From the NCBI GenBank assembly GCA_033675545.1, contig JAWDGP010007174.1:574501-638500 (forward strand): 64,000 nt of DNA, given 5' to 3'. Numbering within the stretch: position 1 is the stretch's first letter; the number at the start of each line of letters is the position of its first letter. Shown here in pieces: positions 39,447-51,650 of this stretch. The DNA comes from Elysia crispata (taxonomy: Eukaryota; Mollusca; Gastropoda; Plakobranchidae). The notes beneath the pieces are model-generated. The model was not told where the DNA came from, did not search any database, and saw only the letters and a program-made list of their open reading frames with translations. The translations under genes and the position numbers were made by a program.

Positions 39447-42261
39447 AATTTAGTTTTGAAAGTAAATCTTCCAAATTGTAGGTAGAAGTCTTTAGCCTAC
39501 CAAAGTTGCATAGCTTTGTAATTCCAATGAACATAGCTGTGTTTACTTAATTGCATTGGAGAGAATTTGGTTCGAGTACAGTTTAAAAAGCGTACTGAAA
39601 ATGGTGACCGTCATACATTGATTGAAGTCTAAAGCCTAAACTTTACTGTATTTAAATGAAATTGCAACTGAAATTAAAAATTTATGAGAAAATGGCATGG
39701 GCTGTTTAAGGCTTACCAAGTGTTAAGAATACAAGGTGTATTTTTGTCTGTAATTAATTTTTTGATAGGTGTGATATTTACAATATTTTTAGAGTAGCTA
39801 GGCTAAGCATTAAAAAGCATTTTCTAATGTTGGACAATTTTGGATTGATGAAATCCGTGACTCAAACTAATTAAATACTTGAGATTGGACAAAATGAAGC
39901 ATTGCAATAAGATTCTTTTTGAGTATTAATATTTTAACCATAAATGATGATAGCGTAAAAGCATTGATAGAGATATTTCTTTATGGCATAAGGCAAGCTG
40001 AGTCAAATATGGGAGAGTGGAAAAAGATCCGTACATCACTTCTATTTAGATTTTAAGCAAATGAGATAATTGAAATAAGCAATTTAAACTTACACTTTAT
40101 CAGTTCCTTCTCATTCTTGTAATTTTGAAATAATACACAGTCAAGAATTTCTTGATTTGTCTTTTTTCAGTATGTACAATTTTCAGCTTGTTTCCTTGTC
40201 AAGTCAAATTTCAAATTTATTTTATTCAATGTTCAGTTTGTGATTGCTTAAAAGCCTTAGCTCATTTGCTGTCATACTTTTGCTACGGGCTTGTTAGAAT
40301 CTAAGCATTTTTTCACACCGAGATTAGTCAGTTACCAAATAGTGCCTAAATGACTCAATTTCTTCTATAATTTTTATTGTTTAGTTTGAATGATTATTTT
40401 TTATTTAGTATGTTCTGTGATTTTTAATGTTTTTTTTTTTTTTTTATTTTATTCCTTCTGTTGCTTTCTAAGTATTTCTTGTCTTTGCAATATATATTTT
40501 TTATTACACTTATGTTATATATCCTCATTAAACCTTTTGTCTTGAACAGGAAAGTGCTATAAATGAGATATTATATGTAAAAAGATATATTGATTAATCT
40601 TTGATAATAACCCTTTTTGTTATCTTTTTTTTTAAATTTATGTTTGTAATGAGATTATTTCATTTTTCTGCTTATACAACATTTTCTGTTTCTTCAACTG
40701 TTCAAGCTGGTATTAATGCCTAACTGAACAAAAGAGAGTTGAAAAGAAAAAAAAAAAGAATTACTCTGGAATTACGAAGACTAGTGATTAGATGCAAATA
40801 TATTTTTTTTTTATTAATTCACAATTGTCACCGTTCTGATAAGTAGCAACCTCTTTGATTTTTTTTTTTTACTTTAAATTTATAGGCTTTATGAGACAGC
40901 ATCAGAGATACTGCGTGATCATTCCATTTCTCTTTGTAAAATTAAAGAAAAACTGTGAATATTGGCATTGTGTGCTGATTTTTCTCATTCAATCTTGGAG
41001 GCCCAAAAGAGAACAATGTCCTTTGGAGTGGGGAAGCAGATTTAAATATTGAAAAGTTTCTGCATTAGCTCTTTAATTGAAGAGGATTGAATTGAATGGC
41101 GAGGTTATGGGTGATCAGACATACGTGAAAATTTTGTTTTTACTTGCATATTGCATTGTGTTAGTTCTATTTGTCTTCACATTCCCATTTATCAATTTCA
41201 ACAAAGCTTTCTAGTCTTCTCTACAATTCCATGTGCTGTGTTTTTGCAAGAGTGGAGTGGAAATTTTTGTAAATTGTATCTTCTGTGTGGTTTTTTGAAT
41301 GCATAGGGAAGCTGTAGTGTATTTACATAAAAAAAAATTCTTGGTTTTGAACTGTGCTATTAGTATAGTAACTCAATCAGCTAGAATATAAAGTATTCTT
41401 GTTTAGCTGTTTCTGCATGACTCCAAGAGAATTACTGCATGTTTCATAAATTATGAAGTGAGCAATATACATAGCACTTTACTTCATTGCAAACTGTATG
41501 ATGAAGTTTTACCTAAATTCTTAAGCAGAGTATTGTCATGAAAGACAAAAAAAAATCTACCCAAAACAGTACAGTTTCAAATAATTGTATAATAATATAC
41601 ATCAAATAATTTTACACTGACATAGGAAATCTTTCGTCTTGTGGTGTGACCTTTGGTATATTGAAAATCGATGCTAAACTTGTTTTGTGGACAACACACA
41701 CAGTATTAGTTGTACTGAAAAGTTTGTTTCCTTTAAGTAAGATCAATTATCACCTAGTAAACAAATTACTGTAAGCTTCCACATCATTCATCTTCCGGTG
41801 CTGTTTCATATTTTATTTGATAAACTAAATTAAGATAGTACAAACAAATAAATGAATATACTGCAGCACTGGATCAAGTACTGTCTGTTTGTATTTGTTC
41901 ATGTTGTATTTAGAAATTACTTAAACCACTTAAAGGAAAAGTTGAAAATCCCTCTCTAAATTTCAGTCTCAAATGCTCATGTAATATCCTCTTTCAATAT
42001 TCCATTAGGTAGATTTTTTTAATGTCTATTTGTGTTAGTTTGGTTGCAGTAGTTTGATGGAGCCCTATTTTATAGATTTCTCTAAATTTGGAATGTAAAT
42101 GTAAAGCATGAACAAGAGTTTTAACCAGTGACCCATAGTTTTAGTGTAAAACAATTCAACTAGATTGTTGTCTTCGATTCTGCGTAGCCCAAATAAGCAT
42201 TTACCCGTCGCAGTATCTTATCATGCATGAACATCTCTGCTAATATCTGTTGAATGGGTGG

Positions 42262-42345
42262 AGGTCTGATGGCTGCAAAGTTAAAGCGTCTGCCCTGATA
42301 TCCATAGAGAACTTTTTGGAGTGTTTGAGCCTCACACTGTTGTAA
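42262..42345 (+). mobile_element. Degenerate tRNA-related SINE head
   Basis: TGGCTGCAAAGTTAAAGC resembles the A-box end of Ser/Leu tRNA-like SINEs, and GTTTGAGCCTC about 40 bp later resembles a B box. The acceptor stem is not preserved, so it is not a tRNA gene. Confidence 0.4.
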
Positions 42346-43230
42346 AGTGAGTTTGGAAACTCAATATTTTGAGTTCTGACATGCCCTGCAGGTTCTTATG
42401 TTTGATAATTGCAAAAACGGACTGAGAGCACTGAATTGTGAACAGATATTTTAAACAAAGAAACGCACCATTCATAAGATGAGAGGTAGTTCTGAGCAAA
42501 TTTTTTTCATTTATCTAAAAAATGAAGCCTGATGTAATTATATATACAGAAAATTCAATTTATTTAACACAATCTATTGATTTTGTAAAAAGTATCAGTT
42601 TCTGACTGAAGATCATATTCAGAAAAGAGCTGCAGGAGGCAATTGAGTAAGTATGTTGTAGCATAGTTTCTGACATTTGACAAATGGGGGAAAGGTTGCA
42701 TACCCATAGCTCAACCAATTTCTTACTTTGTTGTTCATTGTTCATATGTTTCATCATGTGACCTACTGTCTAGCTCTCGGTAGATAGAATATTATATTTA
42801 AAGCTTTGCATGGCCGAGTGACCACTTCATTTTTACCTTTAAATTTTTCTTTTCTTTTTTTTAAAATCTATTTCAGTTATTTTTCTTCCTTTAGCTTTCA
42901 AAGAATTCAGTTGAAATTCTCACTGAATATGAACAACTGGTTTTTTATTTGTTTGGATCCATTTATGGCTCTGTAGAAGGTGAGGTATTTGGGTTTGCTT
43001 CATTACAAATTTCTCTATTTTATTGTTCAGCAGAGAAACATATTTCCTTTGTATTATGTTTAAATTATGTCTTTTTCTTGTATACTTTACATTTATCTTT
43101 CCCTCTGCAAAAAGCAAAATCCTGTCCTGGGACTTGATGTCAAAACTCATGGTCTGTTTATGAGCTTGCAAATTTGTGTTTCTTAGGGTAAGGGGAAAGG
43201 GTTCTTGTTCTATTTTTTTTTATTTTTTTT

Positions 43231-43232
<2 letters not shown>

Positions 43233-43272
<40 letters not shown>
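43233..43272 (+). repeat. (TA)n microsatellite
   Basis: About 19 TA units after a T-run. Confidence 0.95.
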
Positions 43273-43277
<5 letters not shown>

Positions 43278-44160
43278 CATTTATTAACTTGAGCCTAATT
43301 TTTTCTTTTTATGTTTTTTCATGTTTTGTTGCTTGCTTTTTGTTCTGAAATCATTTTTCTAGTTTTTTGTTGTTTTTTTTAACTTAAACAAATGTTTGTA
43401 TTTTATTATAAGATTTTAGATTTTCCAATTTTCATAAGATCACACCAGAATTTTAAACTAAATCGTGTTGCGCTATCACTTAGGCCTTGAGATTGCTGCT
43501 TCTAGTGGAATGGGTTTATCATCACTCAGTTCCCCCCCCCCCCCAATGTCATTACTGTTTTTCACCATATAATTCTGATTAAAAAAAAAGATATTTATAG
43601 CAAAGTATTGTTTACACCATTCACTTAAATCTTAAACAAAAAGAGTAGTGTTCACCTAAAAGTGAGTTTTTTTTTGTTTTTTGTTTTTTTTTGGGAGGGG
43701 GGGGGGGGTTATTCCCTTTTTCTGTATGCTTTAAAACTGCTAAGCCAAATAAATATGTAGTTTGTTATAACTTTTTACAGATTTGTAGGGATTTAAATTT
43801 TGTGTTTTACTTCTTGGCAATTGTTAAACTGTGGTAGCTTGGTACAAATTTTCTTGGTTTGCTACTGTTTATGTTTAATTCTGCGCAGACATACTAGCAC
43901 ATTTATAATTTTTATATGTTATTGTTTGTTTAAAGTAAAGACTTAATTTCACTTATACTGTTATTGAAGTAATAAAAAAAAATAACAAGAAGTAATGTAA
44001 TATTTTTTCTTGTATCAATTTTGAAGTTAATTAGGATCAAGGGCTATTTGATTTTGATTGTTATCACTTTTATTTGTTTTTGTTTATTGTAATTACTGTC
44101 ATTGTTATGAATCTTATATTTTGATCATTTGCAATCATAATTTTTGTTTTGTGGGCTATC

Positions 44161-44165
<5 letters not shown>

Positions 44166-44220
<55 letters not shown>

Positions 44221-44242
44221 GTTGTTGTTATTATTATCATCA
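44166..44242 (+). repeat. (ATT)n microsatellite
   Basis: ATT units with GTT and ATC variants at the right end. Confidence 0.95.
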
Positions 44243-44457
44243 TTTCTTCTTTGTAATATCACCATTGAGGGTTGCAATATAATGTACTACATTACTCATT
44301 TTATTTCCTTTTTTTTGTGCGTGATTAATTTGACTATCAAGTCGGGAGTGTACTTGCCATGCAAATAAAAAAAATCCTAATGCAGAGTCAATTGTGAAGA
44401 GTCTTCGTGTTTATTTTCCAGTCGTGCTAGTCTGAGGAAAATGGTGAAGAATTTGAG

Positions 44458-44463
44458 AGATAG

Positions 44464-44515
<52 letters not shown>

Positions 44516-44518
44516 AGG

Positions 44519-44578
<60 letters not shown>
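44458..44578 (+). repeat. (GA)n microsatellite with GGGA core
   Basis: About 120 bp of GA with a central block of GGGA units. It marks the switch from T-rich to repeat-dominated sequence. Confidence 0.95.
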
Positions 44579-44581
<3 letters not shown>

Positions 44582-44674
44582 ATTTATGATCTCACACTTT
44601 GCTCTATCCGTACTGCCACCGTTGAAGGTGGATGACAAACAAATTTTTTTTTAAAGCGAAGACCAGCAGATAAA

Positions 44675-44750
44675 GCAGTCTGGTGCAGTGTGTAGAATGT
44701 CGAACTATGATTCAGACTAGGCCTCAGTGACCTGGTCAAGTGGAAGTAAT
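44675..44750 (+). mobile_element. Possible tRNA-derived SINE head
   Basis: TGGTGCAGTGTGTAGAATG resembles an A box with the GTAGA word of Lys/Ala-like tRNAs, and CTGGTCAAGTGG resembles a degenerate B box. Stems do not pair well, so a functional tRNA is unlikely. Confidence 0.3.
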
Positions 44751-44965
44751 GGTTAGCCACAGTATATGGACTCTGTTATAAGCATTTTTTATCAGGCAGG
44801 CTAAAATTTAAAAAAAAAAAAAAAAGGCGGTTAAAGGAGGAGATTGGGATCGTCGGGTCTTGGTCTGCCCTATTGACAGGATTTTGTTACCATTTATTCG
44901 GATAGTTTTCAAGCTTTAATTTCAAACCTTTATTCCTTCCACCGCTCAAGAGGCTGCAACTAAAA

Positions 44966-45575
44966 TATATAATGCAGATCACTTTGCACAATTAGTTTAT
45001 TGTCTTTGTATAAAATCATGATTGAGATGGTTATATTTAATTTGTTTGATCGATTTGCTACTTGATTTAAAAGATGTAAGTGGAGTCAACAACTTGATTA
45101 TTAAATTTAATACAATTTACGACTTAGGGAAACAAAAAAGACGCATTTTGTATGGGTTTTTTTTCATAATTTTTATACATGAGTTGTCGTTCATTTTGCA
45201 TTTCCACAGTTACTTTCTTCTAAACGTAAGGCCACATTAGATTCCTACACGGTGTTAGTAGAGTTCATGCCCTTTTTGAGTGATTAATTCATGAGGCTAT
45301 TTCTTTCTATTCTTCTTGGTTCTCCTTCTTCACGCTAGGTCTCTTTCTGTATCTCTATCTCTCTTACTCTCTCTTTCTTTCTCTCACTGTCTCTGTATCT
45401 CTCTCGATCTCAAATTCTCTATCTCACTATCTTTTTCTCCACCTCTTTTCTCTCAAGGTCCATATATATTTTTTATTTATATTTCCGTCTCTGTCAATGT
45501 CAGTTTATAACTCACTGTTGCTATGTAATTGTGTGGGGCAATATCTTTCTTCTATTTCTGGTTCTTCCTCTTCCA

Positions 45576-45646
<71 letters not shown>

Positions 45647-46080
45647 TTCATAATTATATCTATCTCTCTCTCTCTCCGTCGATCCGTCTAAGTCTAAATG
45701 TGTTTCTCTATACATATGCATTCGTATTTCTTTCTTTTCTTCACTTTATTTCCCTTCGACGTTCTCTGTCTGTCTGTCTCTCTCTATCTTCCCTCCCCCC
45801 CCCCTCTCTCTCTCTCTCTCTTGTTCGCTCTCTTTTCCTTTTTGTTTCTTTGTGACTCTTTCTTATTTCGGGTTATTTCCCTTCCACGAAAACTCAATAT
45901 CTCTTTCTCTTCTTCTCTCTGTCTCTCTCTTTCGCTCTCCCTCTCTCTCTCTCTCTCTCTCTGACTTTTTCTCAATCTTTCTCTCTCTCCGTCGATTTGT
46001 CTAAGTCTGTATATTACTAAGTGTTTCTCTATACCTGTGCGTCAGTATTTCTTTCTTTTCTTCACTTTATTTCCCTTCTA

Positions 46081-46158
<78 letters not shown>

Positions 46159-46345
46159 GTCTCTCTTTTTTTTCTTTGTCTCTTCTTTGCGCCTCTTCTC
46201 TCATTTTTGACTATTATTTTTTTATCTGTATGTTCGTTTCCAAATCAGCCTATAAATCGGTCTTCCTCTGTAACTGTGTGTCTCTATTTCTTCCATTTCT
46301 TTCCGGTTCTCTCTGTTTCATTCTCTCGTTCTCTGTCTCTTTCTC
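44966..46345 (+). repeat. Left arm of a large imperfect inverted repeat ((CT)n-rich repeat family)
   Basis: The order of blocks is: a leader around 44966-45015 (AGTTTATTGTCTTTGTATAA), a block at 45150-45345 (GTTACTTTCTTCTAAACG, GAGTTCATG, ATGAGGCTATT), CT arrays, and two copies of a block near 45440-45590 and 46180-46345 (TCTATTTCTTCC and GTTCTTCCTCTTC or relatives). A further block is duplicated at 45675-45765 and 45985-46080. The same blocks recur in reverse complement at 49664-51650. Confidence 0.8.
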
Positions 46346-46444
46346 TGTCTTTCTCTCTCTCTCTGTCTCTCTCCCTCTCTCTTTCTCTGTCTCTTTCTCT
46401 GTCTTTCTCTCTCTCTCTGTCTCTCTCCCTCTCTCTTTCTCTCT

Positions 46445-46480
<36 letters not shown>

Positions 46481-46500
46481 ATCTCTCTATCCATCTAACT
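46346..46500 (+). repeat. CT-rich array with a duplicated 54-bp unit
   Basis: Inside the CT tract a unit of about 54 bp with TCTCTTTCTCTGTCTTTC is repeated exactly twice, showing recent slippage or unequal exchange. Confidence 0.85.
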
Positions 46501-46929
46501 ATCTCTCTTTTCTTTGACCCTATCCTGGGATTTTCGAATTTTTTTTTTTTTTTATTTTTGATAGATGTGTTCATGGCAGTTTATTAGTCTCTCTTCATTT
46601 AGTTCTCTGCCAATATTAATCTTTTCTATATTTTGGTCTTTGAATCAATATTTACCAGCGATACTTCATCGTTTCAACCTCATTGTCAAAGTGTCCTGGC
46701 TTTACATTACCGCTCTTTTAAGAAGCCAGTTTTTCTCTCGATACCTTACATCTGTTACATGATTACAATTTAATATTTGTTGGACATCTTTCAATCATCG
46801 GCTTTTTATTAGTATTTTCATCGCTCATTTTTTATTTTCTATTGCGTCGGCCGACATTGTTTTTGAGTCTTTATGATTGTGTCTCTAACGTTTGTCTTTG
46901 AAACGTGTGAATGCTTTTCCCACTTTCAA
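46501..46929. other. No gene seen between repeats
   Basis: T-rich, low-information sequence. No splice-bounded open frame. Confidence 0.5.
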
Positions 46930-46935
46930 TCTCTA

Positions 46936-47014
<79 letters not shown>
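46930..47014 (+). repeat. (CT)n/(CTAT)n microsatellite
   Basis: CT units pass into about 14 CTAT units. Confidence 0.95.
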
Positions 47015-47379
47015 CGCTATCTCTTTATTCTTTGCCCATCTTCCTATACTTTTGATACATTAATTTTACCTTGATGTCTCGGACTATATCTATTATTACT
47101 TAATATTTCTATGTGTCGCTATTGACTTACTGTCTCATCGAGGCAGAGTCTGTCACGATTTTAGTACTGATAAACAGATGTATGACGTGCCAGTCACAAG
47201 TTCACAATGCGTAAGGGAAGTAATGGAAAATTATGTGAAATTTCTCTGCCGTGAAAAACAATAAATAAAAGGGAGGGTGTTGTATATTTAATGGATAATG
47301 CCCCTTTCAAAGTAAAATACAAACAAAAAAAAAAACATTTTCCTATAAAGGAAGATATTCGGCTCCCTATAATGGGAGA

Positions 47380-47745
47380 TATGTCAAAAGATTGCAGGGG
47401 GTGAAGGGTTTCAGCTCTGAACCTCCGCCATATAGACACTCTCAGGATAGCCGGCCCACCGACACCACATCGACGAAGTACCCAAGTCGCCGGTACCTCT
47501 GAGCAGGTTGTGCTTCTCACACAACCCACGACAAAACTTCCCTGCCAGCATGCAAGCACCAAAGTGATGCACACAAGTGTGCATCCCGGTGTTTTATGGG
47601 AGGAACCACATCAGACCCAAAGCATAAAATGACGACAGGCGCGTGCCGTCATAGCATGTGGACCTTGGCCGTTTTACGGGTCTTAACACCGTTAGGGCTT
47701 GGAGCCAGTTCCTGGCGAAGTTGCCTTGCCAGGCAAAGTTCAATC
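47380..47745. repeat. GC-richer unassigned dispersed-repeat candidate
   Basis: The segment differs clearly in base composition from its neighbours. It is open over long stretches in both directions without start or splice support: 47194-47574 minus and 47596-47814 plus. It carries short inverted words such as TGCACACAAGTGTGCA (47567-47582) and TTGCCTTGCCAGGCAA. I read it as a non-coding mobile-element piece and cannot name the family. Confidence 0.4.
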
Positions 47746-48302
47746 TTTCCTGATCTATTTAAGTCAACAGTGACACACTTTCTTCATGCGGTTTACTTGC
47801 CACGCATTTTCTGATAATTTTGTTTAATATCTATTTTATAAAGGTAAAAATCCGTGAAATTTACCCACAAACTGCATTTCTTACCGAACATTAAATAATA
47901 AAAAAACATATTCCTTTGTTATAAAACATAATTGGATGAATCTTTCAATTCAGTTAAAACCGTGTACGAGTTTTAAGATATGTAACTCTACGCAATGACT
48001 GAATGACTTTAAATAGCTGTCCTTTGTATCTACAAGTGAATTTGTTCACGTTGTCAACACCCCTGGGGGTTTTGTTTATATTTCTCTCTGACCATGACTG
48101 CCTCTGTTGTGGTTGTTACTAACAATTTAAACTAAAGTAAAAAAAAAAAAAAATTCCATTCACCGAAGATAATGATGTTTAAATTTCTTAACTAATAAAC
48201 TTTTTTTTCCTTTATGTATGTCTTTTAGAAATCGATCATAGAAAAACTGTCCGGTCTCAAGGCAAATCCCTTTTTTCCCCTTATTTTTCATTTTGTTAGT
48301 CT

Positions 48303-48303
<1 letters not shown>

Positions 48304-48374
<71 letters not shown>

Positions 48375-48472
48375 CAGACAGAGACAGACAGAGAGAGAGA
48401 AAGAAAGGGAGAAAGAGAGAGACAGAGAAAGACAGAAACGGAGAGAGACAGATAGAAAAGGAGAGAGTGAGT

Positions 48473-48555
<83 letters not shown>

Positions 48556-48557
48556 AG
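48304..48557 (+). repeat. (GA)n microsatellite with CAGA/GAAA interruptions
   Basis: Pure GA at 48304-48367, a mixed CAGACAGA/GAAAGAGA centre, then pure GA at about 48475-48541 ending in a G-run. Confidence 0.95.
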
Positions 48558-48665
48558 ATAGAAAGAGAAGGAATCGGCAAAATAAAATAATTCTGATTTT
48601 AAATAACTTAACTTAACACGCGAAAGTTATGAAGGGGTTCAAGAATTATTCGTCATTGCTTTTTT

Positions 48666-48750
48666 TGTTGTTATTGTTGTTGTTGTCGTCGTCGTCGTCG
48701 TCGTTGTTGTTGTTATTGTTGTTGTTGTTGTTGTTGTTATGTTGTTATTG
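48666..48750 (+). repeat. (GTT)n-(GTC)n-(GTT)n triplet microsatellite
   Basis: A GTC core of six units is flanked by GTT/ATT units, the same sandwich design as the ATT-ATC-ATT tract at 22822. Confidence 0.95.
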
Positions 48751-48909
48751 TTTTTGTTATTGTTTTTCCGCGTGTCTTTTCATGTTTTATCTTACCTGAT
48801 TGATCATTATTTTTATGATCGCGTTGTTAAATGTCGGCTTTTTTTTTTTTTTACATTTGTAACTTTTACTGCTTCTCTGTTTGACAAAAAAAACAAAAAC
48901 AAAAAAAAA

Positions 48910-49655
48910 AACATAGAAACTAAATTCAGGAAGTCACGATACGAAAAGAATTGGGAGAGTAATGGATATGATGAGTGTTCCCAAAAGAAAGAATAAGATT
49001 ACAAGACGAGGAAAGAAAATATTGAATATTGCAATGATTGAAAGAAATTTTATGCAAGGTTCGATTGTCATGATTTTGAGAACGAAAGAGAGGAGATAAA
49101 AATTAAACTGGGAGAAAGACCTCGGAGCGTAAATAAAAGGATTGTTTTGAAATAAGATGAGATATACAATGCATTAAAAAGAATGAAACCAACTAAAACC
49201 TCTGGGCCAGATGGTGTAAGACTAAGTATCCTAAAACGTTGTGCTGAGGAATTTTTCGGCGTCAAGTTTATCCATTTTTAATATATCTCTTAGGGAATGT
49301 ACAGTACCAAAAGTATGGGAAACATCATGTATCGTTCCAGTGCCCTAAAAACACCCTGTACATAACATGAAATATCTACGTCCTGTCGCTCTAACATTTT
49401 GGGTTTTGAAAGTTTTAAAAAAAATTATTTTGGCTCTTATTAACAAAATCGTCGAGAATTTCTTGGATCCCTAGCATTATGCTTATAATGCAAAAAGATG
49501 CGTGGATGACGCAATTATACATGTGTTAAATAATATATATCCGCACTTAGACAAACCTCGGACAAGTATTCGTCTTATGTTTTAAGACTTCTCCAGCGCA
49601 TTTAACATCAATCAACCCCATTTATTGTGTGAGAAGCTGATTAAAATGTTGATTT
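48910..49655 (+). pseudogene. Decayed non-LTR retrotransposon reverse transcriptase (CR1/L2/Rex1-like)
   Basis: Conceptual translation in shifting frames gives the family landmarks in order: KFYARFDCHDFEN before the RT (from about 49047), TSGPDGV (about 49200), LRECTVPKVWETSCIVPVP (about 49290), LRPVALTF (about 49380), a region matching ...DDAIIHVLNNIYPHLDKPRT (about 49510) and F-DFSSAFN, the catalytic A-block, at about 49580. These are RT blocks 0-3. Frameshifts and stops occur throughout, and the catalytic YADD block and the 3' end are missing. The fragment stops where the inverted-repeat right arm begins, near 49660. A non-LTR RT is certain; the clade is a best guess from motif wording. 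Confidence 0.85.
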
Positions 49656-49663
49656 AAAAACGG

Positions 49664-49727
49664 ACATTAAGTTTAAAAAAAATATCGATAAATAAAAGAA
49701 GAGGCGCAAAGATGAGTGAAAGAAAGG

Positions 49728-49825
<98 letters not shown>

Positions 49826-49984
49826 GAGAGAGAGAGAATAAATAAATGAATGAGAAAGATCCAGAAAGAGACGGAAGAAATAGCGACACACAATTACACA
49901 GGAAGTCTGAGTGATAAACTGATTTAGATATGGACAGAAAGATTTGAATAATAATAATAAAAAAAAATAAGAGAAGATGCGCAA

Positions 49985-50038
<54 letters not shown>

Positions 50039-50195
50039 GAGAGAGAGAATAAATAAATGAATGAGAAAGAACCAGAAAGAGACGGAAGAAATAGCGACAC
50101 ACAATTACACAGGAAGTCTGAGTGATAAACTGATTTAGATATGGACAGAAAGATTTGAATAATAATAATAAAAAAAAATAAGAGAAGATGCGCAA

Positions 50196-50268
<73 letters not shown>

Positions 50269-50415
50269 AGAGAGAGGAAGAGAGGGAGAGAGAGAGAGAG
50301 CGCGCGTGGAAGGAAAATAATGTGAAAAAAGGAAAAAAAACAAGGACGCAGAGGTATTACAGTGAAAAAGTGAGTTTTAGTGAAAAAGTGAGTTATATAC
50401 TGACATAGACAGAAT

Positions 50416-50486
<71 letters not shown>

Positions 50487-50831
50487 AGAGAGTTAGAGAT
50501 ACAGAAAGAGAGCTAATGTGAAAGAGGAGAACCAGGAAGAGTAGAGAGAAAATAATAGCCTCACGAATTTATTCCTCAGTTAGCGCATGAACTCTTTTAA
50601 ATACGTTTAGGAATCTAATGCGGCCTCACGTTTAGAAGAAAGTAACTGATGAAATGCAAAATTAACAACTCATGTAGAAAATTATGAAAAGAAATAACAT
50701 ACAAAATGCTTTTTTTTTTGTATGCCTGTAGTAATAGTATTTAGTAATAAACTGATATAAACAAATCAAAAAAGGTAAAATTTATGTATTAAAAGTAAAG
50801 AAAGAGAGGCAAAGAAGAAAGAGATAGATAA

Positions 50832-50913
<82 letters not shown>

Positions 50914-51650
50914 AAAGGAAAAAAAATTAAAGAGAACAAAGGAAGTGAGACATACATTTAGAGATAAAGTTAATATTGACATAGACACATGGAAAAGAAA
51001 AGAAAAAATGGTTATTTTAAGTGTAGGAAGAGACACAAAGAAAAAAAGAAAGAGCGAAAGACAGACAGAGAGAGAGAAAGAGAGAGGGAAGGGGCAGAGT
51101 GGGTTAAATACAAAGAACGATGGAGATAGCGAACCATTTAATATAACGAACTGAATCATTTTACTATACAAAGACAATAAACTGTTCGAGCAAAGTGACT
51201 CGTAGTATGTACACCAGTTTTAGCCATTGCTGTGACGGTGGGGAAAAGATGTTAAGTATTAATTTGTTAGGATCATTGATACGCCTTTCATGAACCATAA
51301 TTTTTCTCATTCTTCCGGAAGCATCCACATGTTGTAAAGAGATAAATTAGAGACATAAAAATACAGATGGAAACACATGTCGGAAGACGCGTAATAAAAT
51401 AGAGAATGAAAGAGGAAGAACCAGAAAGAAATGGAAGAAATAGCGACACACAGTTACAGAAGAAGACTGATTAATAGGATTATTTTGAAACGGACATGAA
51501 GATAAAAAAAAAAAGAGTGAGTTATAAACTTTATAATTAAGTTGATAAATGTACATAGATCTTTTGAATCAAGTAAAAAAAAACCTAACAAACATGATTT
51601 TATACAAAGAAAATAAACTGTTCGAGTAAAGTGATTAATATTATACAACC
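49664..51650 (-). repeat. Right arm of the large imperfect inverted repeat
   Basis: Read in reverse complement it repeats the blocks of 44966-46345 in the same order: leader copies at about 51595-51650 and 51125-51195, the TTACTTTCTTCTAAACG block at about 50500-50710, and four copies of the GTGTGTCGCTATTTCTTCC block at 51395-51530, 50045-50205, 49845-49995 and (partial) 49664-49735. Over the 50500-50665 block I judge identity to the left arm to be near 80 percent by eye. GA arrays separate the blocks (49735-49837, 49989-50047, 50200-50300, 50417-50484, 50824-50909). Confidence 0.8.
49845..50205. repeat. Recent tandem duplication of about 190 bp inside the right arm
   Basis: The sequence from GAATAAATAAATGAATGAGA through AGAAGATGCGCAAAGAAGAG is present twice with almost no changes (starting about 49836 and 50048), including the flanking GA run. 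Confidence 0.9.

Larger units (their letters stand above)
36218..44455 (+). other. T-rich gene-free tail; possible very long 3' UTR of endophilin-B
   Basis: No coding exon is supported. AATAAA signals occur at 36600-36605, 37650-37655, 37837-37842, 38586-38591 and 44364-44369, among others. The plus strand stays T-rich, like the endophilin introns, until about 44.4 kb, where (GA)n begins. Either distal poly(A) sites are used, giving up to 8.1 kb of 3' UTR, or this is ordinary intergenic DNA. Contents of note are a perfect 40-bp duplication, a SINE-like piece, and (TA)n and (ATT)n tracts. Confidence 0.4.

Noticed and set aside
44675..44750. Functional tRNA gene
   Set aside because: A and B boxes are degenerate and the acceptor and anticodon stems do not pair; a SINE remnant is more likely.
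45316..46587. Several Ser/Leu or Arg/Glu frames of up to 188 codons
   Set aside because: All are translations of CT/GA arrays and of the repeat family.
47194..47574. 126-codon minus-strand frame as a gene
   Set aside because: No family resemblance, no splice support, and the opposite strand nearby is equally open; it looks like repeat DNA.
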